A stretch of 40,299 nt of DNA from UMGS1696 sp964457685 (GCA_964457685.1 CAYWFS010000015.1:1-40299), one strand, 5' to 3'. Numbered from the stretch's first letter, positions 15,476 to 24,334 are shown. Numbers and translations: made by a program. The notes: generated by a model from the letters alone, not told the origin.

Positions 15476-15504
15476 TTGCCTTTTGAGAAAAAAGATAGTA
15501 TAAT
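15476..15504 (+). promoter_or_regulatory. Promoter of potABCD
   Basis: TTGCCT (15476-15481), 17-bp spacer, TATAAT (15499-15504). The predicted start near 15511 leaves a leader of about 380 nt before potA. A closer promoter is not obvious but is not excluded. Confidence 0.65.
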
Positions 15505-15510
15505 TGTCTT

Positions 15511-15891
15511 TGCACGATTTTTGCATCTGTGCTGACGTTTCCGAATTGTGCAAAGGCATTCGGAATTCCCAAAACATCAAAACGCAAAATAAAATATACC
15601 CCTCGGACGGTCAGTATTCAGGGGTAAAGCATAAAAGGCGTTCTTCATAAATTTAATATATTTTGGTGTTCACATTCGGCAGTTTTTGCGGAGCTTTCCG
15701 ACAGTAAACCGAGGCTTATCTAACAAAGATATTGTCTGAGAAATCACAGCTGCAGTCGATTGTACGGCGATTTTTCGCTCTCGATTTGTAACACACTCTT
15801 TGCGGGGGTTGTGATTAGCCGAAATGTGGGTTCGCGCAGAGCTGTAATACGGCTTAACGTGGTCTTTTGCCGCAAAGGGGGATGCAAAAAA
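15511..15891 (+). other. Long structured 5' leader of potABCD
   Basis: About 380 nt with no convincing ORF, holding several complementary pairs: TCCGAAT/ATTCGGA (15540-15564), TACCCCT/AGGGGTA (about 15597-15626), AATCACA/TGTGATT closing 15742-15816, and AGCCG/CGGCT (15817-15854), just before the GGGGG ribosome site at 15877-15881. I cannot match it to a riboswitch class I know. The in-frame extension of potA back to 15760 has no ribosome site and does not resemble PotA. Confidence 0.45.
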
Positions 15892-17016
15892 ATGAAAAAA
15901 AATATTATTGAACTTAAAAACATTTCAGTCAAATTTGATGACGACGTAATTCTCGATAATCTCAGCCTTTCCATAGGTGACGGCGAGTTTGTTACGCTGC
16001 TCGGTTCGTCGGGTTGCGGTAAAACAACAACTCTGCGTATTATTGCGGGATTTCTCGAGCCTGATTCGGGGGAAGTGTTTTTTGATTCCAAAAACATGAA
16101 TGGTGTTCCTCCGTACAAGCGTGAGGTCAACACCATTTTTCAGCGTTATGCTCTTTTCCCGAACTACAACGTATTCGACAACATAGCTTACGGTCTCAGA
16201 GTTCGCCACGTTCCTGAGGACGAAGTAAAGAAAAAGGTTTCCGAAATGCTGACACTCGTGAACCTCGAGGGCTTTGAAAAAAGACACATCACAAAGCTGT
16301 CGGGCGGTCAGCAGCAGAGAGTTGCAATTGCCCGTGCTCTTGTGCTTCAGCCTAAGGTGCTTCTTCTCGATGAGCCTCTTGCCGCTCTCGACCTCAAGCT
16401 TCGTAAGGATATGCAGAACGAGCTTAAAAACATCCAGAAGGCTCTCGGTATCACATTCATATTCGTTACTCACGACCAGGAAGAGGCGCTCTCCATGTCC
16501 GATACGGTCGTTGTAATGAACGAGGGCAAGGTTCAGCAGATAGGCTCTCCGATAGATATTTACAATGAACCCGAAAACGCTTTCGTTGCGGACTTCATCG
16601 GAGAATCCAACATTCTCGACGGAACAATGCGTGCGGACTATCGTGCGTTCTTCTCGGGTCGCGAATTCAAATGCCTTGACTCCGGATTTGCACCGAATGA
16701 GCCTGTTGACATAGTTGTTCGTCCCGAAGACGTTGATATTGTCAAAAAGGGCGAGGGTATGCTTGACGGTATCGTTTCTTCCGTTACGTTCAGGGGAGTT
16801 CACTTTGAGATAATCGTCGATATAGGCGGCTTCAAGTGGATGATACAGACCACGGATGAGCATCATGAGGGTGACGAGGTTGGACTCTTCATCGAACCGG
16901 ATGCAATTCACGTTATGAAAAAGTCAAAGTATTCCGGCAAGTTCGGAGACTACAGCTCATATTCGGACGAGCTTGACACATTAAATCAGCTTCCGGAGGA
17001 CGAGGAAGATGAATAA
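15892..17016 (+). CDS. potA: Spermidine/putrescine ABC transporter ATP-binding protein PotA
   Basis: About 374 aa. The nucleotide-binding domain has Walker A GSSGCGKTT, Q-loop FQRYALFP, signature LSGGQQQRVAIARAL, Walker B VLLLDEP and the switch His in FVTHDQEEALSMSD. A C-terminal TOBE regulatory domain (about 280-350) follows. This QRYALFPxxxVxxNxAYGL form and the TOBE tail are typical of PotA. It energises polyamine import with PotB, PotC and PotD, which follow directly. The start at 15892 is set by GGGGG 10 nt upstream and by the family N-terminus (IIELKNISVKF). Confidence 0.95.
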   Translation: MKKNIIELKNISVKFDDDVILDNLSLSIGDGEFVTLLGSSGCGKTTTLRIIAGFLEPDSGEVFFDSKNMNGVPPYKREVNTIFQRYALFPNYNVFDNIAYGLRVRHVPEDEVKKKVSEMLTLVNLEGFEKRHITKLSGGQQQRVAIARALVLQPKVLLLDEPLAALDLKLRKDMQNELKNIQKALGITFIFVTHDQEEALSMSDTVVVMNEGKVQQIGSPIDIYNEPENAFVADFIGESNILDGTMRADYRAFFSGREFKCLDSGFAPNEPVDIVVRPEDVDIVKKGEGMLDGIVSSVTFRGVHFEIIVDIGGFKWMIQTTDEHHEGDEVGLFIEPDAIHVMKKSKYSGKFGDYSSYSDELDTLNQLPEDEEDE

Positions 17017-17046
17017 GCTCTCTGCTATCAAGTGGGAGGCGGACGT

Positions 17047-17868
17047 ATGAAAAAAAGGTCTTTTCTCCAACGTATTCTCGGTGCTCCGTACATTCTCTGG
17101 TCGGCTCTTTTCATAATAGTACCGCTTATCATAGTCGTTTACTATTCCTTCACCGACGCAAACGGAGCTTTCACCCTCGACAATATAAAGGGTCTTGCAA
17201 GCTACAAGGATGTTTTCCTTATTTCAATAGAATATTCTCTCATTGCAACGGTAATTACTCTCCTTATTTCGTATCCGTTTGCATACATAATGAGCAGAAA
17301 ACGTGAGCATACCCAGCGTATAATGATGATGCTTGTTATGCTTCCCATGTGGATGAATCTGCTTATTCGTACCTACTCATGGATGAACATTCTCGAAAAG
17401 AACGGTATCATAAACAACATTCTCGGTATGTTCGGAATCGAGCCGCTGAAAATGATAGGTACTCCCGGAGCCGTAATATTCGGTATGGTATACAACTACA
17501 TCCCGTATATGATTCTCCCCATCTACTCCGTCATGGCAAAGATAGAGCCAAGCCTTCTTGAAGCCGCAGAGGATCTCGGTTCAAACGGTCTCTCAAAGCT
17601 TCGCAGAATAATACTCCCTCTTTCCATGCCCGGTGTTATTTCCGGCTTCACCATGGTATTCGTGCCCTCCGTCAGCACCTTCTACATTTCTCAGAAGCTC
17701 GGAGGCAAGATAATGCTTGTCGGTGACGCAATCGAAAAACAGATACAGTCGCTCTATAATTACAACCTCGGTGCCGCACTTTCTCTTGTTCTTATGGTAC
17801 TGATACTCATAAGCATGGCACTCATGAAAAAATTTGCGGGCGACAGCAACAACGATATTATTATGTAG
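17047..17868 (+). CDS. potB: Spermidine/putrescine ABC transporter permease PotB
   Basis: About 273 aa with six hydrophobic helices. The cytoplasmic EAA loop reads LLEAAEDLGSNGLSKLRRIILPLSMPG (about 180-206), the coupling motif for the PotA ATPase. The N-terminus (APYILWSALFIIVPLIIVVYYSF) is typical of PotB. It forms the inner-membrane channel together with PotC. The ATG at 17047 is preferred over an upstream GTG, because GGGAGG lies just before it and overlaps that GTG. It starts 30 nt after potA. Confidence 0.93.
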   Translation: MKKRSFLQRILGAPYILWSALFIIVPLIIVVYYSFTDANGAFTLDNIKGLASYKDVFLISIEYSLIATVITLLISYPFAYIMSRKREHTQRIMMMLVMLPMWMNLLIRTYSWMNILEKNGIINNILGMFGIEPLKMIGTPGAVIFGMVYNYIPYMILPIYSVMAKIEPSLLEAAEDLGSNGLSKLRRIILPLSMPGVISGFTMVFVPSVSTFYISQKLGGKIMLVGDAIEKQIQSLYNYNLGAALSLVLMVLILISMALMKKFAGDSNNDIIM

Positions 17869-17877
17869 GAGGTCGTG

Positions 17878-18687
17878 ATGAAAAAACACACAGGAAATAT
17901 TTTTATCGGACTTGTCTACTTTCTGCTTTATGCTCCGCTTCTCGTAATGGTGTTCTTCTCCTTCAACGAGGCAAAAAGCACATCCGTATTCACAGGCTTC
18001 TCTCTCAAATGGTATCGTGAGCTGTTCTCTTCAAGCACAACAATGACCGCACTGAAAAACACACTCGTGCTTGCCGTGCTTTCATCGGTTATTGCAACGA
18101 TAATCGGAACAGCCGCCGCCGTATACATCTACTACCTCAGAAAAAAATGGTGGAAAAACACACTCGATATCGTAACGAACATCCCCATGATGAACCCCGA
18201 TATAGTAACGGGTGTATCTCTCATGCTCCTTTTTGTGTTCGTGGGACGTGCCATAGGTGCTTCAAATTCACTTTCTTTTCTGACACTTCTTATCGCACAT
18301 ATTACGTTTAACCTGCCGTATGTTATTCTCAACGTGCTTCCCAAGCTGAATCAGACCGACTCTCACCTTGTAGAAGCCGCACAGGATCTCGGCTCCACAC
18401 CGACAGAGGCATTCTTTAAGGTGGTTCTCCCCTCTATAATGCCCGGTATCACCTCCGGTCTTCTTATGGCTTTCACAATGTCTCTCGATGACTTTGTTAT
18501 CAGCTATTACACCACCGGTTCAAGCTTCCAGACTCTGCCGCTTCTCATTTTCTCAATGACAAAGAAAGCGGTAAAGCCGGATATGTACGCACTTTCCACA
18601 ATCATTTTCGTTACCGTCCTTGTTCTTCTCCTTGCCGTAAATATCGGTCAGATAAAGGCTGCGGAGAAAAACGAAAAGCACAAATAA
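17878..18687 (+). CDS. potC: Spermidine/putrescine ABC transporter permease PotC
   Basis: About 269 aa with six helices. The opening YFLLYAPLLVMVFFSFN is typical of PotC and the EAA loop is LVEAAQDLGSTPTEAFFKVVLPSIMPGI. FTMSLDDFVISYYTTG is the PotC-specific segment in helix 5. AGGAGG overlaps the potB stop codon and lies 5 nt before this ATG; a GTG directly in front of it is an alternative start. The close packing with potB indicates coordinated translation. Confidence 0.94.
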   Translation: MKKHTGNIFIGLVYFLLYAPLLVMVFFSFNEAKSTSVFTGFSLKWYRELFSSSTTMTALKNTLVLAVLSSVIATIIGTAAAVYIYYLRKKWWKNTLDIVTNIPMMNPDIVTGVSLMLLFVFVGRAIGASNSLSFLTLLIAHITFNLPYVILNVLPKLNQTDSHLVEAAQDLGSTPTEAFFKVVLPSIMPGITSGLLMAFTMSLDDFVISYYTTGSSFQTLPLLIFSMTKKAVKPDMYALSTIIFVTVLVLLLAVNIGQIKAAEKNEKHK

Positions 18688-18714
18688 TTTCAAAAGTAAG
18701 GAGCATATGCAATA

Positions 18715-19821
18715 ATGAAAAAATCACTTTCCATTCTTCTCTCGGCTGTAATGGCTTCGTCTGCTCTTTTGACCTCATGCGGTACTACCGTTTCCACTCT
18801 CGATGAACCCCGTGCGGAATACACGAGAGAATACGAAGGAACCACTCTCAACGTGTTCAACTGGGGTCTTTACATCTCGGACGGAAGCGAGGGTACTTTT
18901 GACGTAAACAGTGCGTTTGAAGAGCTTACGGGTATCAAGGTAAACTACATGAACTATGAGTCGAACGAGGCTATGTACTCAAAGCTCAAGTCAGGTGCTG
19001 TTTCCTACGATATTATCATTCCCTCCGACTACATGATCGAACGACTCAAAAACGAGGGTATGCTTCAGAAGATAGATATGTCGAGAATAACAAACTACGA
19101 CCTTATCGACAAACAATACAAGGGACTTTACTTCGACGAAAACAACGAATACAGCGTTCCTTACAATGTAGGCATGGTGGGAATCATCTACAACACCGAA
19201 ATGGTTGAAGAAACTCCCGACAGCTGGGGCATAATGTGGGACGAAAAGTATGCAGACAACATTCTTACTTTCAACAATCCCCGTGACGCTTTTGCAATAT
19301 CTCAGTTCCTCCTCGGAATCGACTTAAACACAACAGAGCTTTCCGACTGGGACAAGGCTGCCGCAAAGCTCAAGGAACAGAACTCCATTCTTCAGGCTCG
19401 TGTAATGGATGAAGTTTTCAACAAGATGGAGGGTGGAAATGCCGCCATAGCTCCCTATTATGCAGGCGACTTCCTCACAATGTATGAAAACAATCCCGAC
19501 CTCGCTTTCGTTTATCCCAAGGAAGGCACAAACATCTTTGTAGACTCCGTGTGCGTTCCCGCAAATGCCGCAAACTATGATGCCGCAATGCTCTACATCA
19601 ACTTCCTGCTTGAACCCGAGGTAGCTCTTGCGAATGCCGAATACATCTGCTATGCGTCTCCCAACACATCGGTAACCGAAAATCCCGACTATGAATATTA
19701 CCGGAACGAGATTCTCTACCCCGAAAACCTTGACGAGATGACAACGGAATATTTCCACGACATAGACGTTACCACAAGAACATATTACGAAAAGCTCTGG
19801 GAAGAAATTCTTCTCGATTAA
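18715..19821 (+). CDS. potD: Polyamine-binding lipoprotein PotD
   Basis: This 368-aa protein has lipobox LTSC (Cys22) and a periplasmic-binding-protein fold of the PotD/PotF type. Recognisable blocks are LNVFNWGLYISDG, SYDIIIPSDYMIERL, YSVPYNVGMVGIIYN, WDEKYADNI and an acidic/aromatic C-terminus. It captures spermidine or putrescine outside the membrane and delivers it to PotBC. AAGGAG lies about 11 nt before the start. It is the last gene of the operon and is followed by a strong terminator. Ligand preference cannot be read from sequence alone. Confidence 0.93.
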   Translation: MKKSLSILLSAVMASSALLTSCGTTVSTLDEPRAEYTREYEGTTLNVFNWGLYISDGSEGTFDVNSAFEELTGIKVNYMNYESNEAMYSKLKSGAVSYDIIIPSDYMIERLKNEGMLQKIDMSRITNYDLIDKQYKGLYFDENNEYSVPYNVGMVGIIYNTEMVEETPDSWGIMWDEKYADNILTFNNPRDAFAISQFLLGIDLNTTELSDWDKAAAKLKEQNSILQARVMDEVFNKMEGGNAAIAPYYAGDFLTMYENNPDLAFVYPKEGTNIFVDSVCVPANAANYDAAMLYINFLLEPEVALANAEYICYASPNTSVTENPDYEYYRNEILYPENLDEMTTEYFHDIDVTTRTYYEKLWEEILLD

Positions 19822-19835
19822 GTCAAAACAAAAAT

Positions 19836-19881
19836 AAAAACTGTCCGAATTTACTCGACAAAAAGTATCGGACAGTTTTTT
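19836..19881. terminator. Bidirectional terminator between potD and rluD
   Basis: AAAAACTGTCCGA (19836-19848) pairs perfectly with TCGGACAGTTTTT (19868-19880). It serves the convergent potD (plus) and rluD-like (minus) genes; its T run overlaps the rluD-like stop codon. Confidence 0.92.
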
Positions 19882-20851
19882 ATTGGATTTTTCTGAGCTT
19901 TTCAAGCATTGCTTCAAAGTTCTCGGGCAACGGAGTTTCAAACCGCATAAGCTCCCCCGTTCTCGGATGGCGAAGTATCAATGCATACGCATGGAGCATT
20001 TGACCGTCTATCAGAGGTGCATTTTTCTTTTCAAACGCAGTGTGTCCTCCGCCGTAGGTCGTATCTCCCATAAGAGGGTGACCTGTATATGCCATGTGTA
20101 CACGAATCTGGTGTGTTCTTCCCGTCTCCAGCACAGCCTCGGCATATGTATACGGCAGGTTGAAGCGTTCAAGCACTCTCCAGTTCGTCACGGCTCTCCT
20201 TGCTTTCATATCGGGAGATTTTATAACAGCCATTTTCTTTCGATCCGTCGGGTGTCTTCCTATCGGTTCATCTATACGTCCGCTGTCCTCTCGAAGATTT
20301 CCCACACATATGAGTCTGTATTCCCTATGCATGGAGTGGTCTTCAAGCTGTGCGGCAAGAGAAAGATGTGCGGTATCGTTTTTTGCGGCACAAATAAGTC
20401 CCGTTGTGTCTCTGTCTATCCTATGCACTATCCCGGGTCTGTTAACTCCTCCGATTCCGGAAAGAGAGTCTCCGCAGTGATACATGAGTGCGTTTACAAG
20501 TGTTCCCTTTTCGTGTCCGGGTGCCGGATGAACTACCATTCCGACTGGCTTATTCACGATTATTATATCGTTGTCTTCGTATTTTATGTCGAGAGGGATA
20601 TTCTCGGGGAAAGCATCACACTCCTCATTCTCGGGAATGCCGACCTCAACCTCGTCTCCTTGTGAGAGTTTATAATTTTTCTTCGGTCTGACTCCGCGAA
20701 TCGTCACCTGACCACTCTCAATGAGCTTCTGAGCGTATGAACGACTTACCCCGGTCATCTCTGCCACGAATGCATCAAGTCTCGCTCCGCCCTCTGTAGC
20801 CGTGTATACGTTCACCTCATCGTCCCTGCACATTTCGTTGTAATCAGGCAT
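19880..20851 (-). CDS. rluD: RluD-type 23S rRNA pseudouridine synthase
   Basis: 323 aa. An S4 RNA-binding domain (about 23-85, LDAFVAEMTGVSRSYAQKLIESG) is followed by the RsuA/RluA catalytic domain. The signature HRIDRDTTG (143-151) carries the catalytic Asp146; NKPVGMVVHP and GRTHQIRVHM are also present. The enzyme isomerises uridines in 23S rRNA or another structured RNA; the exact position is inferred from RluD homology. The start overlaps lspA by 8 nt (ATGCCTGA), the common lspA-rluD pairing, so they are co-translated. It is the last gene of a long minus-strand run. Confidence 0.93.
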   Translation of the reverse strand: MPDYNEMCRDDEVNVYTATEGGARLDAFVAEMTGVSRSYAQKLIESGQVTIRGVRPKKNYKLSQGDEVEVGIPENEECDAFPENIPLDIKYEDNDIIIVNKPVGMVVHPAPGHEKGTLVNALMYHCGDSLSGIGGVNRPGIVHRIDRDTTGLICAAKNDTAHLSLAAQLEDHSMHREYRLICVGNLREDSGRIDEPIGRHPTDRKKMAVIKSPDMKARRAVTNWRVLERFNLPYTYAEAVLETGRTHQIRVHMAYTGHPLMGDTTYGGGHTAFEKKNAPLIDGQMLHAYALILRHPRTGELMRFETPLPENFEAMLEKLRKIQ

Positions 20852-21332
20852 TATTCGTCTCGCTTCCGTTTTTCAAGGCTTTTCTGTCATGAAGCTCCTC
20901 AAGCAGAACCGCAATTATAAACATCGCACAGCCTACGCAGACAAAGGAATCCGCAACATTAAAGACGTAAAAATCAATGAATCTGCAATCAATGAAATCA
21001 ATTACATAGCCACGACCTATACGGTCTATCATGTTTCCGACACCTCCGCCGACAATAAAGCAAAGTGCAAGTCTCGCCCACCACGACTTCGGCTTTGTCA
21101 CAATGAGATACACAAGCACAAGTGCTATTCCGACAACGGAAAGGAGCATGAAAACCCATCTGTGATCGGAGAGCATACCGAATGCCGCACCTCTGTTTTC
21201 GACATATGTAAAGTGGAATATGTTCTCGATAAGCGGATAGGTCGAGATTCCCATCAGCTTACTTTCCGCAAGAAGCTTTGTTATCTGATCTGCGGCAATG
21301 CAGAAAATTATAATAATAAAATTAAGAATCAT
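20844..21332 (-). CDS. lspA: Lipoprotein signal peptidase II
   Basis: 162 aa with four helices. The catalytic Asp pair is visible at VIDFID (Asp112) and FNVADSFVC (Asp128), with GNMIDR before it and an N-terminal AADQITK typical of LspA. It cleaves prolipoprotein signal peptides in the membrane and so serves the many lipoproteins encoded in this window. GGAGGCGGC lies before the ATG, 10 nt after the divIVA-like stop. Confidence 0.96.
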   Translation of the reverse strand: MILNFIIIIFCIAADQITKLLAESKLMGISTYPLIENIFHFTYVENRGAAFGMLSDHRWVFMLLSVVGIALVLVYLIVTKPKSWWARLALCFIVGGGVGNMIDRIGRGYVIDFIDCRFIDFYVFNVADSFVCVGCAMFIIAVLLEELHDRKALKNGSETNNA

Positions 21333-21342
21333 GCCGCCTCCG

Positions 21343-22479
21343 TTACTTTGCGAAATGCTTTACATTCTTCTTCGGGGGTGCAGTTGGAGCTACGGTCGGC
21401 TGTCTTCTTATCTCGTCCACGTTCTTCTTCGAGGTAGAGCCTGCATAAACAATATCGAATTCATCGGTCAGCGACATATCTCTCACGTCGTTTCCGTCGA
21501 GTATGGAGTCTATGTCCCCGAAGTCGTTTTTGTCGTTCTTTGCTTTGCGTAATGACTCCGTTTTTCCGCCAATATCAAGTACACGGGTAGGCTCCGGCTC
21601 AAAATCGCTGTCTTCATCCTCGGCAGAAAGAAGCTCGCTGTCGTCAAGAATTCCGAAAAATTTGTCAAGCTGTTTCTGTCTTGCAATATCGTCCTCGGTA
21701 AGCTCATAATCTCCGCTTTCGTCTTCCGATGTTTTCTCGACTTCTTCCGCATCTTCTGCTTCTTCGTCCTCATCCGCAAACGGATCTATGTATATATCCC
21801 GAATGCCGTTCTCATCGGTGATTTCTTCCGCTACATACTCGCTGTCATCTTCCGCTTCTTCCACGTCTGTATCATAGCTTTCTGCGTCTTCAGTGTCACC
21901 GTTTTCTTCGTCCGTTTCATCTTCGGGCATAGGTGACGAACCGTTCAGAGCTTCAACTCTCGAAGAAAAGCTGTCCGCACTGTCAACAATACTTTCCACC
22001 TGTTCGATGTGGTTGTTGTAAAGCTCGAACATGGTATCTCTGAACGACAGTATCTCGTTATATATAGCGTCTGCCGTTTTCGCCATGCCATCGGAACGCT
22101 CTCTCATTTCCTCGGAGTAACGACAAGCCTCCTCCGTTATCTTCTCAGCCTCGACAGCCGCCTGTTTTGAAGCCTCTGCTATTATTGCGGCAGCCTTTTT
22201 TTCAGCTTCTGCTATGATAGCCCTTGCTTCTCTTTCGGCTTTTCTTACAGGCTCTGCAAGCTCCTCGGCAGATTTCATTTCGACAGGATTATTATTAAGC
22301 TCAAACTCTACCGCTTCGTTCTTTTTCAGTGCGGCGGCAAGATTTCGTGCGTTTTCGTTATTTTTCTTGTCCAGCTTTTGATATTCGTTGTTTACGAACG
22401 CAAGGTAAGCTTCCACCTCCTCGGGGGAGTAGCCTCTAAGCACCTTTGAAAATGTTTTTTTTCTGAAATCCCTTGGCAT
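21343..22479 (-). CDS. divIVA: DivIVA-domain cell division protein
   Basis: 378 aa. The N-terminal DivIVA motif is FSKVLRGYSPEEVEAYLAFVNNEYQKL (about 9-36). Alanine- and glutamate-rich coiled coils (about 65-125) and a second short coil to about 170 follow. Then comes a long, very acidic region (about 190-300) that looks disordered, and a basic PPKKNVKHFAK end. DivIVA binds curved membrane at poles and septa and recruits partners. The acidic tail is long for the family, which in short forms is about 165-230 aa. AAAGGAG lies before the ATG. Its place between ylmH and lspA is the standard Firmicutes arrangement. Confidence 0.88.
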   Translation of the reverse strand: MPRDFRKKTFSKVLRGYSPEEVEAYLAFVNNEYQKLDKKNNENARNLAAALKKNEAVEFELNNNPVEMKSAEELAEPVRKAEREARAIIAEAEKKAAAIIAEASKQAAVEAEKITEEACRYSEEMRERSDGMAKTADAIYNEILSFRDTMFELYNNHIEQVESIVDSADSFSSRVEALNGSSPMPEDETDEENGDTEDAESYDTDVEEAEDDSEYVAEEITDENGIRDIYIDPFADEDEEAEDAEEVEKTSEDESGDYELTEDDIARQKQLDKFFGILDDSELLSAEDEDSDFEPEPTRVLDIGGKTESLRKAKNDKNDFGDIDSILDGNDVRDMSLTDEFDIVYAGSTSKKNVDEIRRQPTVAPTAPPKKNVKHFAK

Positions 22480-22494
22480 TTTATTCTCCTTTCG

Positions 22495-23322
22495 TTATTT
22501 ATATTTTTTTATCTTTACTTTAAGACGACCGCTTCTTGTTTCTCCGTATGCTTCACCTACAAGAAATTTGCCGTATCCTCTCACGGAGATTATATCCCCG
22601 CATTCGACAGATGACGAAACATTGCAGTTTTCCTTGTAATTCAAAGAAACAAGTCCCGCTCTTACGGCTTCGGCGGCAGTCTCACGTGATTTTCCGCACA
22701 ATGCCTTAACAACTGCGTCAAGTCTCATTGACTGTAGCATTATCTCAACGGTCTCGTAGCTTCTCGGAACGGTAAACGAAGAATCCGGTTTTATTTCTTC
22801 CGTCTTCACGCTGTCTCGTCCGATTTTGGTAAGCTCCGATAGAATATAGTTTTTGATTCTTTCGCAAGCGAACACCACCGCTTCCGTTTCCGAGACCATT
22901 ACAATATCTCCGACAACGGAACGGTCGATTCCAAGCGAAAGTATACCGCCCATAAAATCACGGTGAGTCAGGCTTTTAAAACCGCTTCCCTTTATTCTTA
23001 TCGCACATATTCCTATCTCCTCAGCTATTTCGGGATTGGAGTGAAGAAATTCCGCAAAGAATTTTATTCTGTCCTCATCAAGCGGCATTTTGTGTCTCGG
23101 AGCATCGTCCGTCATGTACCAATCGGGGAGAAACACCGCAACGCACCGCTCACATCCGATACCGCCGCCCCAGAAAAAACAGTTTTCACTACCGCCTGTA
23201 TGAACAAGCTCGGAATAAACTTCGTTTTTCTCCTCCGGAGTCAGAAAATCCGTACACGCAACAGCATATTCGGCTTCTCTTGATTTTTCAACGGCTCTTG
23301 CAACTATCACGTTATCTTTCAT
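22495..23322 (-). CDS. ylmH: YlmH-like S4-domain RNA-binding protein
   Basis: About 275 aa. The N-terminal YlmH region contains FLTPEEKNEVYSEL, FFWGGGIGCERCVAVFLP, LTHRDFMGGILSLGIDRSVVGDIV and a C-terminal S4 domain (about 195-250, MRLDAVVKALCGKSRETAAEAV). YlmH proteins bind the ribosome or tRNA; B. subtilis YlmH is implicated in ribosome rescue. The ATG at 23322 is preferred over an upstream TTG inside yggT because of GGTGG just before it. Flanked by yggT and divIVA. Confidence 0.9.
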   Translation of the reverse strand: MKDNVIVARAVEKSREAEYAVACTDFLTPEEKNEVYSELVHTGGSENCFFWGGGIGCERCVAVFLPDWYMTDDAPRHKMPLDEDRIKFFAEFLHSNPEIAEEIGICAIRIKGSGFKSLTHRDFMGGILSLGIDRSVVGDIVMVSETEAVVFACERIKNYILSELTKIGRDSVKTEEIKPDSSFTVPRSYETVEIMLQSMRLDAVVKALCGKSRETAAEAVRAGLVSLNYKENCNVSSSVECGDIISVRGYGKFLVGEAYGETRSGRLKVKIKKYK

Positions 23323-23335
23323 TGCACCACCGAAA

Positions 23336-23602
23336 TCAAAGGAACATTTCAAGCACGGACAGCAGGATAAAGGTTATCATAAACGCCATATCAAACGGCA
23401 TTCCGTCAAACCACCCGAATCTTTCGATAAGAGAACGGACAGGCATAAGCACAGGCTCCGTCACCGAATAGAGGAAGCTCACTATCGGATTATCCTCGTC
23501 AACGGGAAGCCAGCTGAGTATAGCTCTTGCAAACAGCAGAAACTCCAGTGCCGCAACTATGGTTCTGACGGTCGATGTTATCACATAAAATATCTGATAC
23601 AT
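23336..23602 (-). CDS. yggT: YggT/YlmG family membrane protein
   Basis: 88 aa with two hydrophobic segments (about 6-30 and 66-86) flanking the conserved amphipathic region ARAILSWLPVDEDNPIVSFLYSVTEPVLMPVRSLI. It sits 13 nt before ylmH in the division cluster. The family is linked to division and nucleoid or membrane organisation, without a known biochemical activity. A terminator-like hairpin separates it from sepF upstream, suggesting attenuated or separate transcription. Confidence 0.9.
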   Translation of the reverse strand: MYQIFYVITSTVRTIVAALEFLLFARAILSWLPVDEDNPIVSFLYSVTEPVLMPVRSLIERFGWFDGMPFDMAFMITFILLSVLEMFL

Positions 23603-23623
23603 TCTTTACCTCTGAATAAATCT

Positions 23624-23658
23624 AAAAATGAGCTACACCGATAAAATGGCATAGCTCA
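23624..23658 (-). terminator. Terminator or attenuator between sepF and yggT
   Basis: Minus-strand TGAGCTA pairs with TAGCTCA over a 16-nt loop and is followed by TTTTTAG. It lies inside the division cluster; I could not find a clear promoter for yggT downstream of it, so partial termination is likely. Confidence 0.55.
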
Positions 23659-23794
23659 CAGTAATCTACGCTTTTCATAGAGTTAAAATCACACGAAAAA
23701 ACGCTGTAAATTATTATTTTTCGGCAAAATGAGTATAAAAACAACACCTCATGGGATATTCCCCATCAAGCAGTCTATGTACTTATGCAGAAAA

Positions 23795-24334
23795 TCAGTT
23801 GAAGTCTCCGAAATCGTCGTTGCTTGTTTCCTTCTGAGCAGGCTGAGGCTCATTTCTGCGAGCATTCTGCTTAATCTGAACATTTTCAACGTCAACATTG
23901 GAAGGTGCTATAACATACGCGTTTGTGGAAACCTTCTTGAGGTCGCCGCCTATCGCATAAGCAACACCTGTAAGGAAGTCGATAAGTCTTCTCGAAGTTT
24001 CCTTGTTTGTGTTTTCGAGATTGAGAACTACCATGCACTTATTGAGCAGGTGATTTGCGATCTGAGATGTGGTATCGCTGTCATATGCCTGAGGCTTAAC
24101 TACCTGCATCTTGATGTTTGCTCCGGAGAAGCTGATTCCGCTACCGCTTGCAGAACCCATATTTACCTGCTGGCTCTGGTTCTGTGTCTGACCTGTCGGG
24201 GGTACGAACTGAACATCGCTGTCGTCGCCCTCATCGTCATAGCTGTCAAATCCATCATAGTAATCGTCATCGTAGTTGTCATCGTATCCATCGTTGGTTC
24301 CGGTTACTTTTTTGATTCGATCCATAAGTCCCAT
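23795..24334 (-). CDS. sepF: SepF cell division protein
   Basis: About 179 aa. An amphipathic N-terminal membrane-binding helix (MGLMDRIKKVTG) leads into an Asp/Tyr-rich, then Gln-rich linker (about 15-70). The SepF core follows (about 75-160, MQVVKPQAYDSDTTSQIANHLLNKCMVVLNLEN and RRLIDFLTGVAYAIGGDLKKVSTNAYVIAPSNV). SepF anchors FtsZ to the membrane and bundles it. GGAGG 8 nt before the ATG at 24334 fixes this start over a longer frame. It lies between ylmE and yggT as usual. Confidence 0.95.
   Translation of the reverse strand: MGLMDRIKKVTGTNDGYDDNYDDDYYDGFDSYDDEGDDSDVQFVPPTGQTQNQSQQVNMGSASGSGISFSGANIKMQVVKPQAYDSDTTSQIANHLLNKCMVVLNLENTNKETSRRLIDFLTGVAYAIGGDLKKVSTNAYVIAPSNVDVENVQIKQNARRNEPQPAQKETSNDDFGDFN

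Noticed and set aside
15760..15891. N-terminal extension of PotA by 44 codons
   Set aside because: No ribosome site at 15760, the residues do not resemble PotA, and GGGGG precedes the ATG at 15892.
15925..16911. Minus-strand ORF (328 codons) opposite potA
   Set aside because: It lies within PotA, whose motifs are intact; no start signals and no recognisable domain.
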